From Endotrypanum monterogeii (taxonomy: Eukaryota > Euglenozoa > Kinetoplastea > Trypanosomatida > Trypanosomatidae), in the NCBI GenBank assembly GCA_000333855.2, contig CM007330.1:212600-276599 (forward strand): a stretch of 64,000 bases of DNA, given 5' to 3'. Positions 18,190 to 28,289 of the stretch are shown in pieces; the first letter of the stretch is position 1, and each line of letters starts with the position of its first letter. A model generated the notes under the pieces. The model was given only the letters and a program-made list of their open reading frames with translations. It was not told the DNA's origin and searched no databases. The translations under genes and the position numbers were made by a program.

Positions 18190-19887
18190 TCATGTGCGAC
18201 CGGGCTCGCGTGCGTCGTTGAGGCCACCGCCGGGGGACGCCAGATGCGTCTCGAGGGCTGTCTTCTGTCGGCACAGAAGATCGAGCGCCTTCTTTTCCCG
18301 CTCCAGTGTGTCCATCAGCTTCGCCCTCACCTGTTCCAGGGAAGAGACCTCCTCCAGCCTGTGCTGCAAGTCCTCCTCTAACGATTGCAGCTCCCGCTGA
18401 AGTACAACGTGGTGTTGTGGGGAGAAATTCGCCTCCATCGGACCACCGAGAGCACAAGTGATGCCAACGTCAGCGCCGACCGCAACTTCTTCCGTCAAGA
18501 AAGGATCGTCGCGAGTAGGCTGCCTCCGATCAAGTGCCTTCTCCATCGCAGCGCAGTCCGCTAATGTTACCTCACGCTGCGCACGCAGCTCACTGCACTT
18601 GTGAGACACCGAAATCAATGCGCGTTGCACCTCTTTGAGATCCCTCTCTGCGACGTCGCGTCTCCGCCTCGAGAGATGAGAGTTCTTTTGCGCCGTCACC
18701 CGTGCTTCTTCAGCGGCGCTGTGGTCTATCATCTTCATGTCATAGTCAATCTTTTCCTTGTTATAGCGAACCTGACTCGCAGCCAGTTCGAGACGCGCGA
18801 TCTCGCTTTGTGAAGTCGCGTGCTGCTGCAGAAGCTGAAGACGCTGCATAGCCTCCGCTGTGGCTTGCGTTCTCAGTGAGGCGGCACTCTGCAGTGCCGC
18901 GGCATGCTCAGCCGCGGCACACTGCGCGCGCATCTCCGAGAGCCGACTACGTTCTCGGACCTCTTCCTCTGTTGCCTCTGCCACGGCAGACCTCAGCTCT
19001 TCCAGCTGTCGCCGAAGTGCCTCCTCGCGCACTGCACACTGTTTAAGTCGCGTCGCGGCTGCAGTGTGGTGCTCCGCGCAGGTTTTTTGCCACTGGTAAT
19101 GCGAATTAAGTACACTGCGGGTGTGACGTTCCACCGTATCCACTAGGGTACACAGGGGATCTAAGGTACCCTCCTCCGCCGAGTCCCATAAAGCACCCAC
19201 GTGAACAGATTCTACCAGACCGGTGTCTCGGTCCCGCGTCGATGCCCGGTAGTTGACGTTCCTCTCATCTTGATCGTGCTGCTGGCGTTGTTCCTGATGC
19301 AACTCAGACAGGGCCCGTAAAACTTGGCGCAAAACTTCTTTCAGCGACGCCTCACCCTCAACGATTGCCTGCACCGTAGCGGTGAGCCGCTGGAGCTGAC
19401 GAGTTCGCGGCGATGGGATCTCAACGCCACCGTTGTTGCGGTGCAGCCGAAGTAGGCGCTCGCAGCCGAGACGTAGCAGCAACCATCGGTGGTTGAACAC
19501 ACGTGTATTCGTCTCCTCGAGCTCCTCCAGCTGAGTGAGGCGCCGCCGTGCTCTCAGAATGATATCCGGTGCATTGGCATCTGTGTGCACAGCGTCGGAG
19601 GTGCCCGGCGAGCCCTTCTCTTTATGCGTCGGCGCTGTCACCGTGTGGGCTTGGCTTCCCACAGATTTGAAGCCCCATGCTGCGGTAGCTGGACAGGAAA
19701 AGGAGTGTACACGCGATGGGTCCCGGCACCTATCGTGAGATGCGAGACGATCCCGGGGATTACGTCGCTGTTGTTGCTGTGCTTTCAGCAGGCGCCGTCC
19801 CCACGTCAGTAGATGTGCAACATCCTCGCTCAGATGCTGTGGCGCTATAAAGGGTGAGGATGCAGGGAGGGAAAGACTTGACGTCAT
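18190..19887 (-). CDS. Coiled-coil protein, function unknown
   Basis: The 565-residue protein is dominated by long coiled coil from about residue 130 to 545, with heptad-like Leu/Ala spacing and many Glu/Arg/Gln (for example RREEALRRQLEELR-type and EKALDLLCRQKTALE segments). The N-terminal 120 residues are basic and of mixed composition. A conserved-looking patch (VRYNKEKIDYDMKMID, about 378-393) resembles segments in CCDC-type flagellar proteins, but I cannot name a family with confidence. ATG at 19887 (MTSSLSLPAS) is a true ATG and the first in frame. A cytoskeletal or axonemal role is a guess from composition and from the other axonemal genes in this unit. Confidence 0.82.
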   Translation of the reverse strand: MTSSLSLPASSPFIAPQHLSEDVAHLLTWGRRLLKAQQQQRRNPRDRLASHDRCRDPSRVHSFSCPATAAWGFKSVGSQAHTVTAPTHKEKGSPGTSDAVHTDANAPDIILRARRRLTQLEELEETNTRVFNHRWLLLRLGCERLLRLHRNNGGVEIPSPRTRQLQRLTATVQAIVEGEASLKEVLRQVLRALSELHQEQRQQHDQDERNVNYRASTRDRDTGLVESVHVGALWDSAEEGTLDPLCTLVDTVERHTRSVLNSHYQWQKTCAEHHTAAATRLKQCAVREEALRRQLEELRSAVAEATEEEVRERSRLSEMRAQCAAAEHAAALQSAASLRTQATAEAMQRLQLLQQHATSQSEIARLELAASQVRYNKEKIDYDMKMIDHSAAEEARVTAQKNSHLSRRRRDVAERDLKEVQRALISVSHKCSELRAQREVTLADCAAMEKALDRRQPTRDDPFLTEEVAVGADVGITCALGGPMEANFSPQHHVVLQRELQSLEEDLQHRLEEVSSLEQVRAKLMDTLEREKKALDLLCRQKTALETHLASPGGGLNDAREPGRT

Positions 19888-22391
19888 GCGTAAGCTCCAA
19901 CGAATGTGAATAAAGCATCGATATCCAGCAGATGGCGTGCTGCAGCAAGGGAGAAAGATGAGAGGAGTTTATGTATCTGCAGAGAATCGCGCGGCTCGTG
20001 CTCCCTACGACAGGCACCAAGCACGCACGCGTCAGTGTGGTGGGCCTAGCTGTCGGCCTCTGTGTTACTGAGCGTGGGATAACCCCTCTCAACAACAAAA
20101 AAAAATAGGACGGCACATGCGATGATAGAAGGAACCATTTGAAGAGAAATCACGATGCACACCGTAATGCCGCACGTAAGTGTGCATGTGCACCTGCATT
20201 CAAGTTGTTATCCCCAAAGGTGGAGGTTCACTTATGTCTGGAGCGGACATATATGTAATGAGGGCGGTATGTAGGCGAGGATACAAGCGCATGCCTCTCC
20301 TTCTATACCTCTTCCCCCGGGAGAGCTAGAAAGATCGAGTTCTCGACATATGGGTAGCCATTCTCCCTGTATCAGCCCCACGATTTCCTGCACCCGCGCT
20401 TTGGTTTTCCCTGTCACTGCCTCACGCCACGCCTCATGAACGATAATGCCACTCTTCTCTGCATGGAGGTGTGGGGAAGGGCAGGGTGAATGGGCTAGAC
20501 AACGTGCTTGGAGGAGGCCAGGTCACGGAAGTGCACCACCCATCCAGACACAGCAAATATGCAAGCATCAAATTTATAATGTCAAAAGACCTGTGTGTGT
20601 TTGCGCCTACGGGGCTCATCTTTTTTTTTTTCCGGGGAGAAAAGGGGGGGGGGGGAGGAGGGGGGGAGGAGGAGACAACACAGAAAGAAAGAGTCACCAA
20701 TAGACAACATAAATGGAACAACAACGCTGACCTCGATATCCCTGGATGTGACACAGCCCCCGCACCTGGACTGCCGTTCGGAGGTCACAAAGACGCCCGC
20801 GCACAGACACACACACGTATGACATGAATTCAGAGCCAGAATCCAACCGGCAAAGTAATAATCATAATCAAGCACACACCAACGGAGAGATGAGGACACA
20901 TACAGGGGAAAGGGAGGGAGAGAACCGCAGAAAGACCCACGCACAGGCGTACACAGACACGACAGCGCATGCCATCATCGAGTGATTTTTGGAGGGAAAG
21001 GCTGAACAGGAAAGAAAAAAAAAGGGCAGGTGAAAAGCGGCCTAGGGGGGAGGGGGGGGAGGAGCAGAGAGGGAGGGAGGAGCCGACAAGCCCCTACCCC
21101 TTCTCTCCCTCTTTCTGTTCTTTTTTTTTTCTGCAGAAAAAAAAAAAGAGGATCAAAAAATTTAACCAACCAGACAACGCTGTGAATGCATGGCCTCCGT
21201 CCTGCAAAGTCGTTGTTTACTATGCGCCTCTGCAATGAACACGAATGCTTCTCAGGTACATCCATACACGATTGCGACTTCGTTGAGTTTTCATCGCTTG
21301 ACCGCATTTCGCCCGCCTTCATTCTGTCCCTTCACCTAAAGCTAGGCCCCCCTCCCTCTCCACACACAGACACATGCAGAAGAAAAAAAAAAAATCGTTC
21401 TTGTCCTTCGCTTGAGAGCAACGTTACGCGATAAGGATACACAAACAGAAGTGAGTATATTCATATACACACGCCATCAAGAAAAAAAAAAAAAACATCA
21501 CCGTCATCGCGGCAGCCGCCGTTAGACGCAGAGAAACACGCCTCCACGAATCCGCCTTTGAGGAGTGGCATAGAAATCATGAGTAGCACAAGGGGGAGAA
21601 AGAGGAGTAGGGAGAGGAAGGCGAATAGAACGCAAACAATCGCATTTGAGTCAGGCGACCCCGGGGCACTTCCTTTACATCCCCACTCTTTTCCGGCCGC
21701 ACATCATCGCCAAAAAAAAGAAAAAAAAAGAGTATGTATCGACTGTCGTCTGCCTTGACACCACTAGCCCCCCCCCCCTTATACAAAGCGAGGGCGGAAC
21801 AGCATGGGAGGAGAAGAAGAGGGGAAAGGGGGGGGGGCTGCAACAAGACGGAGCAGCAGGAAACATGGATGCCCCACTCCCCAGAGATGCGCAGAAGCTC
21901 ACACAGAGATGAAAGAGTGGAAAGATACCTGAAATGCAATGCAGCAAAAACGTTTACGGTATTCGCATCCACCCCGGGGAAGGAGAGGAGGAGGGGGGGG
22001 GCGTACGCGTAAAGCGAACAAAAATCGAAATGACCGGATGCCATTTTTTTTTTGTTTTGCCTGGCAGGGGGGGGGCACACACATCTGTAGACACGCTCCA
22101 ACCGGCAAGGGAAAAAACAATCTAGGCGACTGACAAATCAAGAGAGAAGTTTATCATGCCGACGTCATTGATGTAGGTTGAAGCGGGGGAAGAGGTTATA
22201 TCACCTCTTGAACATGAAGGTGAGGTGTCGGCTGTGTGTGTGCGAGTGAGGGATGGAATAGAGGAATGGAGGGATAATGTCCCCCTGAATCACCTCTGTT
22301 TGTCTCTGCCCCTTTGTCACTTTTTTCGCACACCCCCTCCCCCTGTCGACCTCTACGCCTCTCATCACCCCTTCTCCCCCCATCAGGCTGT
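19888..22391. other. Long intergenic region (2.5 kb)
   Basis: No gene I can support. Homopolymer runs are frequent: T at 20622-20631, G at 20645-20660, A at 20096-20105, T at 21121-21130, A at 21138-21147, A at 21481-21495, C/G blocks near 21772 and 21830, T at 22045-22053. Open frames are low in complexity. The part nearest 22391 is the EIF4G5 3' UTR; the part nearest 19888 is the coiled-coil gene's 5' UTR. Confidence 0.65.
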
Positions 22392-24761
22392 TCATTTGCG
22401 ATCTTTGATGGCCTCCTCCATGAGCGATACAAGTGTTTCCTCTTTGTAGGTCGTACGCAGCTGTGCGCCGAGCTTGTTCAGGACGTCTAGTCTGTTGTTC
22501 ACAACATCCAAAACCCTACGGATGAACGTGAAGAGGAAGCGATGTGAGCACTCCAAACTCTTCCACTGCAGGTACACCTCGATGAGCAGTGTATCGGCCG
22601 GACGCGCAGTGAAAATCTTTCGCAGAAGCTCCTTGTACTGCGTGCACAGAAAGTTGACGTCATATCGCACAAACGTGAAGAAGGCCGAGGCGCAGATGAA
22701 TGGGCTTTGCTTCTGCATGTCACTCAGGGCCGGACTCGCGTGAAAATTGTCGTCGTCGTAGGAGGTGCACAGCTCGTTGAAATACCCAACCTCAGGGTCA
22801 ATGGCACCGACCAGGTCCAGCACCGTTTGCTTCTGCTGGTCGTCGTCCGAGTCGTGGACAAACATGTGTGGGGTGTAACGTAAAAGTGCTTGCAGCACAC
22901 GGAAGCGGTCCTGGGGCTTCAAGTCCTTCAGTTGATCCGGCTTTGTGTCGGCCTCTACGTCGCGCACCATGTTGGCGATAACTTCTATGCTCACATGGTT
23001 CGCTACGAGCATGTTGAGCACTCTGGTGTGGAGCGAGTAGGGGAAGACGCTATGGCCGTGCTTGATCAGCGAGGCCCAGTGTACAAAGTACTTGGGTATG
23101 TCCGTGAAAAGCTCCTCCTCCGCAGACTTCTGCACGTGTTGCAGCAATGCCTCCTGGGCCTGCTCTACAGTTAAAGCGCCCTTCTTCACTAATGTCTCGA
23201 ACAGCTCACCAAGGCGGGTGCGCTCTGCAGTGTACTTGTATGTATTGATGTACCTACCAAGCCACTTGGAGCAATACATCACAATCACTTCAGGGGGGAT
23301 TGAAGACATAATAGAGACAATCTCGTCCACAGAACTGCTCATGAAGAAGTCGTCCATCGCCTTGGAGAACTCCTCGTAGTCCGGGATTCGCGGCTGGACT
23401 TCCTGGGCCGGCACTTGCACCGGGGCCATCGACGGTATATGGCCGCCGCGGCCGTTCTGATTCATTGTGGTGGCGCCACCACCGTTGTTGCTGTTGCTGT
23501 TGTTGTTGTTGTTGTGTGGAGCGTTGCCGGCGCCTTCGATGCGTCGCGCGCCGCGGCCGTGGAGCGGCACCCAGTTGTTGCTCATCGTCTCCAGGAAGTT
23601 CTGCAAGAGGAACTGGATTCTCTTCTGCGGGTGCGAGCTGCTCAGCTCAATGATCGTCTCACGGTAGCGCGGCAGCGGGTCCTCGTAGAAGGCGGCGTCC
23701 AGGCGAGGGCCGCATACCTGCAGCAGCTCCATGAAGTGAATGAGGCTGTAGTCGGTTGGGATGTGACGACGGTGACCAGGACCGTAGAGCAGGGAGTCCA
23801 ACACGGCGTGCACAACTTTCTGGCGAACCAGACCGCTCGTAAACATTAGCCCGAGAAATTGAATGTTTGCCTTCTGCTTGCCAGAGAATTGGATGCGCTC
23901 CATCTCAGCGTCTTCTGGCGACATGGTGGCCATCCGCTTCTCGAGCTCCACCGCCTCCGCCCCGGAGTTCATGAATGTGGAGCGGCACTGACGGAGCACC
24001 TCGTTCCGGATCATGCGACCTGCCTCCTCGCGCTCGCCGATGGAGGAAATGAGATGTGCGATGAGCTGCACGTAGAGGTGGGTGTAGCAGCTGTCCTCCG
24101 GCTTCGTTGACTTGTTAAAAAACACTTTGATGACCTCATCGATTTCTTCTTTTGTGGACTGACGAATAGGCAGGTCAGTCAGCTCTTTCTTCATCTTATC
24201 GAGGTTGGATGCTGTCACCTTGCCAAGGATACCCAGCACCTCGTTGTTGATCCTGCGGTCTGCCATGACCCTCGACATCGTCGTTGCGTTCTGTTCGCGA
24301 AACAAATTATCACGTAAAGAGTTGTTCTCCATGTCATCCATGTTCTCAGGCATCTCCTTCCACATGGAGCGCGCGAAATCCATCACCTCGCTCGGTACGG
24401 GCTCCTGGCACTTGCGCAGCTTGATGAAGTCCGCCACATTATAGACGTTGTCTTCCGGATAGGGCACATCGGATGGCGCACCTTCAGCGACGCAGCTTTT
24501 TTCTTCCTCCACTTCCTCCTTGGGAGGCAGTGGCTGCGGCGGCGCTGAGACGGTAGTCGGAGCTGGAGAAGACGGTTTGCCTCTCGCTGCGCGAGGCAAA
24601 CCACTGTTGTGGTTCGGCGGTTGTGCACTAACGCCTGCACCCATACTACCGAGCTGTGTGCGGTCGAGGAAGCTAGCCGGTGGCCCGGGGCGCAAAGCCA
24701 TCCCCCGCGCCTGCTGCGCCAACGGGGCTGAAGTGATGCGACCTGGAAAATTTTTGCTCAT
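22392..24761 (-). CDS. EIF4G5: Translation initiation factor eIF4G family, EIF4G5-like
   Basis: Scaffold of a cap-binding complex that links an eIF4E to eIF4A/RNA. The 789-residue protein has a disordered Pro/Ser-rich N-terminus (1-100), a candidate eIF4E-binding motif YNVADFI (107-113, fitting YxxxxL-phi with Phe for Leu), and a MIF4G HEAT domain from about 170 to 410 (DRRINNEVLGILGKVTASNLDKM, then KQKANIQFLGLMFTSGLV). After a Gly/Asn-rich linker (about 440-475), a second all-helical region (about 490-780) ends RTTYKEETLVSLMEEAIKDRK. Trypanosomatids have five EIF4Gs; in T. brucei EIF4G5 pairs with EIF4E6. The choice of paralogue rests on length, MIF4G sequence and gene neighbours. The 41 codons upstream of ATG 24761 run through a (TG)n UTR repeat and are excluded. 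Confidence 0.88.
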   Translation of the reverse strand: MSKNFPGRITSAPLAQQARGMALRPGPPASFLDRTQLGSMGAGVSAQPPNHNSGLPRAARGKPSSPAPTTVSAPPQPLPPKEEVEEEKSCVAEGAPSDVPYPEDNVYNVADFIKLRKCQEPVPSEVMDFARSMWKEMPENMDDMENNSLRDNLFREQNATTMSRVMADRRINNEVLGILGKVTASNLDKMKKELTDLPIRQSTKEEIDEVIKVFFNKSTKPEDSCYTHLYVQLIAHLISSIGEREEAGRMIRNEVLRQCRSTFMNSGAEAVELEKRMATMSPEDAEMERIQFSGKQKANIQFLGLMFTSGLVRQKVVHAVLDSLLYGPGHRRHIPTDYSLIHFMELLQVCGPRLDAAFYEDPLPRYRETIIELSSSHPQKRIQFLLQNFLETMSNNWVPLHGRGARRIEGAGNAPHNNNNNSNSNNGGGATTMNQNGRGGHIPSMAPVQVPAQEVQPRIPDYEEFSKAMDDFFMSSSVDEIVSIMSSIPPEVIVMYCSKWLGRYINTYKYTAERTRLGELFETLVKKGALTVEQAQEALLQHVQKSAEEELFTDIPKYFVHWASLIKHGHSVFPYSLHTRVLNMLVANHVSIEVIANMVRDVEADTKPDQLKDLKPQDRFRVLQALLRYTPHMFVHDSDDDQQKQTVLDLVGAIDPEVGYFNELCTSYDDDNFHASPALSDMQKQSPFICASAFFTFVRYDVNFLCTQYKELLRKIFTARPADTLLIEVYLQWKSLECSHRFLFTFIRRVLDVVNNRLDVLNKLGAQLRTTYKEETLVSLMEEAIKDRK
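24574..24602. other. Ten-base-pair perfect hairpin inside EIF4G5
   Basis: GGTTTGCCTC and its exact complement GAGGCAAACC are separated by nine bases. It lies in the codons for the disordered N-terminal region. It may be chance in GC-rich coding DNA. Confidence 0.7.
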
Positions 24762-24850
24762 GGTGACAACCGCAACAAGAACAGTACGTCCACCCCGCAG
24801 AAGACACGAGACCGAGAGAAAAAAAAAACGAGAAAGACAAAAGGGTGCGT

Positions 24851-24891
<41 letters not shown>

Positions 24892-25117
24892 GCGACGAAA
24901 CGCCGTGAAGACGACGAAAAACTCTTCCTTAGCAGTTGAGTGCAGGGAAAGAATGACTGGATGCTCGACGAAGATCTCCTCCACAGCCCGCGCGAAAGAA
25001 AAGGTCTCTGTAGAAGAGGGAAAAAAAAATGCCCCACCGCTTGAGCGCTTCTGGCTCTTCACCCTCTGCACGTGGCCAGAGTAATGGGTGTGCTTAGGTA
25101 GTGAGGGTCGTTTTATT

Positions 25118-25151
<34 letters not shown>

Positions 25152-26229
25152 TATGTATGTATATATGTGCGTGTGCGTGTGCGTGTGTGAGTAGGAGTGA
25201 TGGAGTGAGGAGAGGAACGTATAATCTCTCTTTTTTTTTTTTTAACCCCCTCTTTATCGTTTCTGCTCCCCCTGGGAGGACAACAATCAGCGCGCAAGAC
25301 ACTCCCCGGATCCGCGGGTATCGATCACACACACACACCAGTATACACACCTGCTTGCGCAACACTAGGGAGAGGGGAGTGTGAAAAGGCGGGGAGACAA
25401 GTGTACCACTCGTTGACTAAGAACCAAAAGAGGGAATACCAACAAAACAAAACGTCGCTGAATCCGAAGATACTGCATTATATACCCCACCCCGATATAT
25501 ATATATATTTTTTTTTGTGTGTGTGTAGGGGAGAGGGTACCGAAAGGAAAGAGAAGTGTGAGGGAGTGTTGCAAAATACAAGAGGAAGAAGTGTATCATG
25601 ACGTAGAGCGACGTCGCATGCGTGTTGTCCCTGCCCCCCGCCTCCCCCCCTCCACTTTGCCCGTTCCGGAGCTGGTGCGAGATTATCAAGCACATATGGA
25701 AAATACCGATGCCGAAGACAAGAGAGAGTAGGTCGGGTGGGATGCAAGAGAGCTGGCGGCCCATCCCAGCCAAGCAGCAGACGCGTTGTCACCCAACAAA
25801 CTGTATGTCCGCCATAACAACAACACCGAAGTGAGGTGGTTGCATCCCCCCCCTTCAGCTTTAATTTTTTTTTTAGTCGAAAAGAGTGGGTGAGTGAAAC
25901 AAGAGGGATGAAGGGAAACATGCGACGGATACGTAGCTCAAGGGCAGATCCCCCTGCGTCCCTGTGCACCGCTGTTGTCCTCCCCGGCCTTCCTCTTCTT
26001 TCAGCAGTGCAGGTGGAGCTGTCTTGAATGCAACTCTTCTGTGTTATACATCTTTTTGTGTGTAGCCCCCCCCCCTCCACACACGCACACACACGCGAAG
26101 AAAAGGAAAAAAAATGTGGGGCCCGTTTCTCGCACCAAGTCTACAGCGAGTGTCCAGTCCTGTGGAGGTGTATGTCGGGTCAGGGCACTGCACCCTCCCT
26201 CCCCCGCGTGCATGATGTCACGCAGCTCC
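24762..26229. other. Intergenic region with mixed TA/TG/CA repeats
   Basis: No gene seen. Contains the EIF4G5 leader repeat, a composite (CA)n(TA)n(TG)n block at 25119-25190, a T run at about 25231-25243, an AT/TG block at 25496-25528, C runs at 25846-25855 and 26066-26075 and a CA stretch near 26079-26095. Confidence 0.7.
24853..24925 (-). promoter_or_regulatory. Candidate trans-splice acceptor and (TG)n in EIF4G5 5' UTR
   Basis: On the minus strand TTCGTCGTCTTCACGGCG leads to CGCTTAG with the AG at 24888-24889. A block of about 18 TG units (24853-24888) follows directly, then a T-rich stretch. No AG occurs between that T run and the ATG at 24761, so the repeat is probably within the mature leader. 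Confidence 0.45.
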
Positions 26230-27627
26230 TCAAACCTCCTTTTCCCGGTGCTGCGGATGCTGTACAACAGTACTCGGCAGCATAGGGGAGTCGGGACTCA
26301 GTATCAGGTGGGAGAGCATATTTCCATCGGAGTGAGCAACCGCTTGCTCTGGAGACGTCAGGGCATCAAGCCCCACCGCCACTGTAGCTGCTAGTGAGCC
26401 GGCTGCGACAGCAGCCGAGGCATTAGATTCCGGGATACCAGTATAATACGAGGCGCGGTGTATAGCCGGAATGCCGGCGCGAAGCGCTGGGAGGATCTGG
26501 GCAAAGGTTACCGGTGCAGCGATTGCGTCTCCGATTGCTTGAGATTCCCCTTGGGATTCATTCATCGAGTGCACCGGAGGTCGCAGTTGGATGTTGCTTT
26601 TAGTGAATGTATTGTACGTGTGCTCGTCGCTGAACACCGCCTCCACGGCGACCAAGGCATCTGTAGGACAGCTTGGCGTATACACCCCCATCCGCGTTTC
26701 GTCGACACCGTAGCGAGCTGACCAACTACCCGGGGCGACACGCCGTGCCTCGAGGGGGTCCTCTGGGCCAGCCAGACACACCAAACGCTCAATCGCATTG
26801 ACGGCACACAGCAGCAGCACCAACACAGTGCCACTTTTCAAGAGAGACCCGGCCAGCTTTAAGGCCTCGGGGTCAACGTTCCGCATCTCGACATCCTCGT
26901 ACTGGGGACAGTCCTCGGGAACTGCCGAAGTCGACGGAGGGGGCGCCCCTGAGAGAGAACGCTGAAGCGACTGGGAGACTGAGTTGGCGTCGTGGGTGTC
27001 AGTCGCATCAACGCCGGTTGCAGATCGGGGCGGGCATTGACGTGGCAATTCCGGACACGAGGGCACGCTGCCGCTGTCCCCTTCCTTTTTTCTCTGGGAC
27101 TGAACTGCGGAGTGCGATAAAGGCGGTGTTTTCCCAGGAGCATGTCCCCCCCGCTGGCCGGCACTGGGGACGACTGAGGGGTTCGGCTGTTGATGAGTTC
27201 GATGCCCTTGAGCGAGACGAATTATGTTTGCCAAAAGATGTCCACTTTCTGCTTGGGAGTTTGTTGGCCTTTGGAGTGGCTGCATATGCCACCATTGTGG
27301 TCGGCGCGAGGATAGGTTATCTGTCCATCGACTATGCCGCGGATCGGCTTTGACTGACGATAAAAACGACATCGAAGACATCATCTCCGCCCCCTCTTCC
27401 GTGGCTGAGCTCGTAGACAAACGGGGCTCTGTCGCGCGCTCCCGCAGTCGCGCGTACTGCTGGACGATAACGAGAGCCTGATCGAGTGTCAAGGTAAATC
27501 GACGCCCGACAATGTCTATGTCGTGGTCGCGCAGCTCACGTACGATGCTGGCGTGCGCTCCCGAACACTCTGGCATGCACACCAGAAGAGTCCACTGCAC
27601 ATCTGGCTCGTCGGTTGGCTTTGTCAT
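26230..27627 (-). CDS. Nucleoside diphosphate kinase-like protein, catalytically degenerate
   Basis: The 465-residue protein contains an NDP-kinase fold split by a long insert. The N-terminal half (about 12-62, WTLLVCMPECSGAHASIVRE then DIVGRRFTLTLDQAL) matches beta1-alpha1-beta2. After about 195 low-complexity residues the second half follows (about 261-335: KSGTVLVLLL, LAGPEDPLEARRVAPGSW, SARYGVDETRMG). The active-site block that reads N-x-x-H-G-S-D in true kinases reads MGVYTPSCPTDA here, so the catalytic His is Tyr (about 316), and the Lys of KPD is Met (18). It therefore should not transfer phosphate. Divergent NDK domains are common in axonemal proteins (NME5, RSP23-type), so a structural flagellar role is plausible but inferred. 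The longest frame begins at GTG; the ATG at 27627 is used. Confidence 0.8.
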   Translation of the reverse strand: MTKPTDEPDVQWTLLVCMPECSGAHASIVRELRDHDIDIVGRRFTLTLDQALVIVQQYARLRERATEPRLSTSSATEEGAEMMSSMSFLSSVKADPRHSRWTDNLSSRRPQWWHMQPLQRPTNSQAESGHLLANIIRLAQGHRTHQQPNPSVVPSAGQRGGHAPGKTPPLSHSAVQSQRKKEGDSGSVPSCPELPRQCPPRSATGVDATDTHDANSVSQSLQRSLSGAPPPSTSAVPEDCPQYEDVEMRNVDPEALKLAGSLLKSGTVLVLLLCAVNAIERLVCLAGPEDPLEARRVAPGSWSARYGVDETRMGVYTPSCPTDALVAVEAVFSDEHTYNTFTKSNIQLRPPVHSMNESQGESQAIGDAIAAPVTFAQILPALRAGIPAIHRASYYTGIPESNASAAVAAGSLAATVAVGLDALTSPEQAVAHSDGNMLSHLILSPDSPMLPSTVVQHPQHREKEV

Positions 27628-28257
27628 CACGCCTGCATTGTCGGCAAATACGCCTGAGTCCACGATATGTGTCTGCGACTACTGTTCCCAGAAAGGGTAC
27701 GTTGCAGCGGAGGTGGGAAGGGAAGGGGAGGGTAGCAAGCGCGCTGTGCACATCCCAACATAAACAAGTGCATGACGGCGGTTACCCATCAGTGTATGTG
27801 TATGGGGGGGGGGGAGGGGTGGTGAAGAACAAATAGAAGAGACGAGCCCCACCGGCAGGGAAGAGTCCCCAGATAGCGTCGGAGAGAGAAGTGTTACGAA
27901 TGCAAAAACACTATGCGCCTACTTTCGTCTCAATCGCACTGCATAAAACGGCACAGTGGCACACACATAAATATATATTTATATTTATATTTATATATAT
28001 ATATATACTATATGTACTACATATGTGCGTATGCGCCGTTATAGGTGACAGGTACTTTTTTTTTTTCATAAGACGTTTCTTTTTCTGTTTTTGTTTTGTT
28101 ACCATCTACAGAGCAACGACATGGTATATTTATATATGTATATGTATGTATAGAGGGAGAGGCTTGAAGCGCACTCATACACACAGGAAAACACCCAACG
28201 CAGGGTAGTTCATGTGCACGGGACACACAGAGAAATCCCCTTCCCCTCGCAGACACA

Positions 28258-28289
<32 letters not shown>

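Noticed and set aside
20434..21322. Several ORFs of 80-120 codons in the 19.9-22.4 kb spacer
   Set aside because: They depend on poly-A, poly-G and poly-C runs (Lys, Gly, Pro, Phe stretches) and show no coding composition.
27628..27663. NDK-like protein start at 27663
   Set aside because: That codon is GTG; the first ATG is at 27627.
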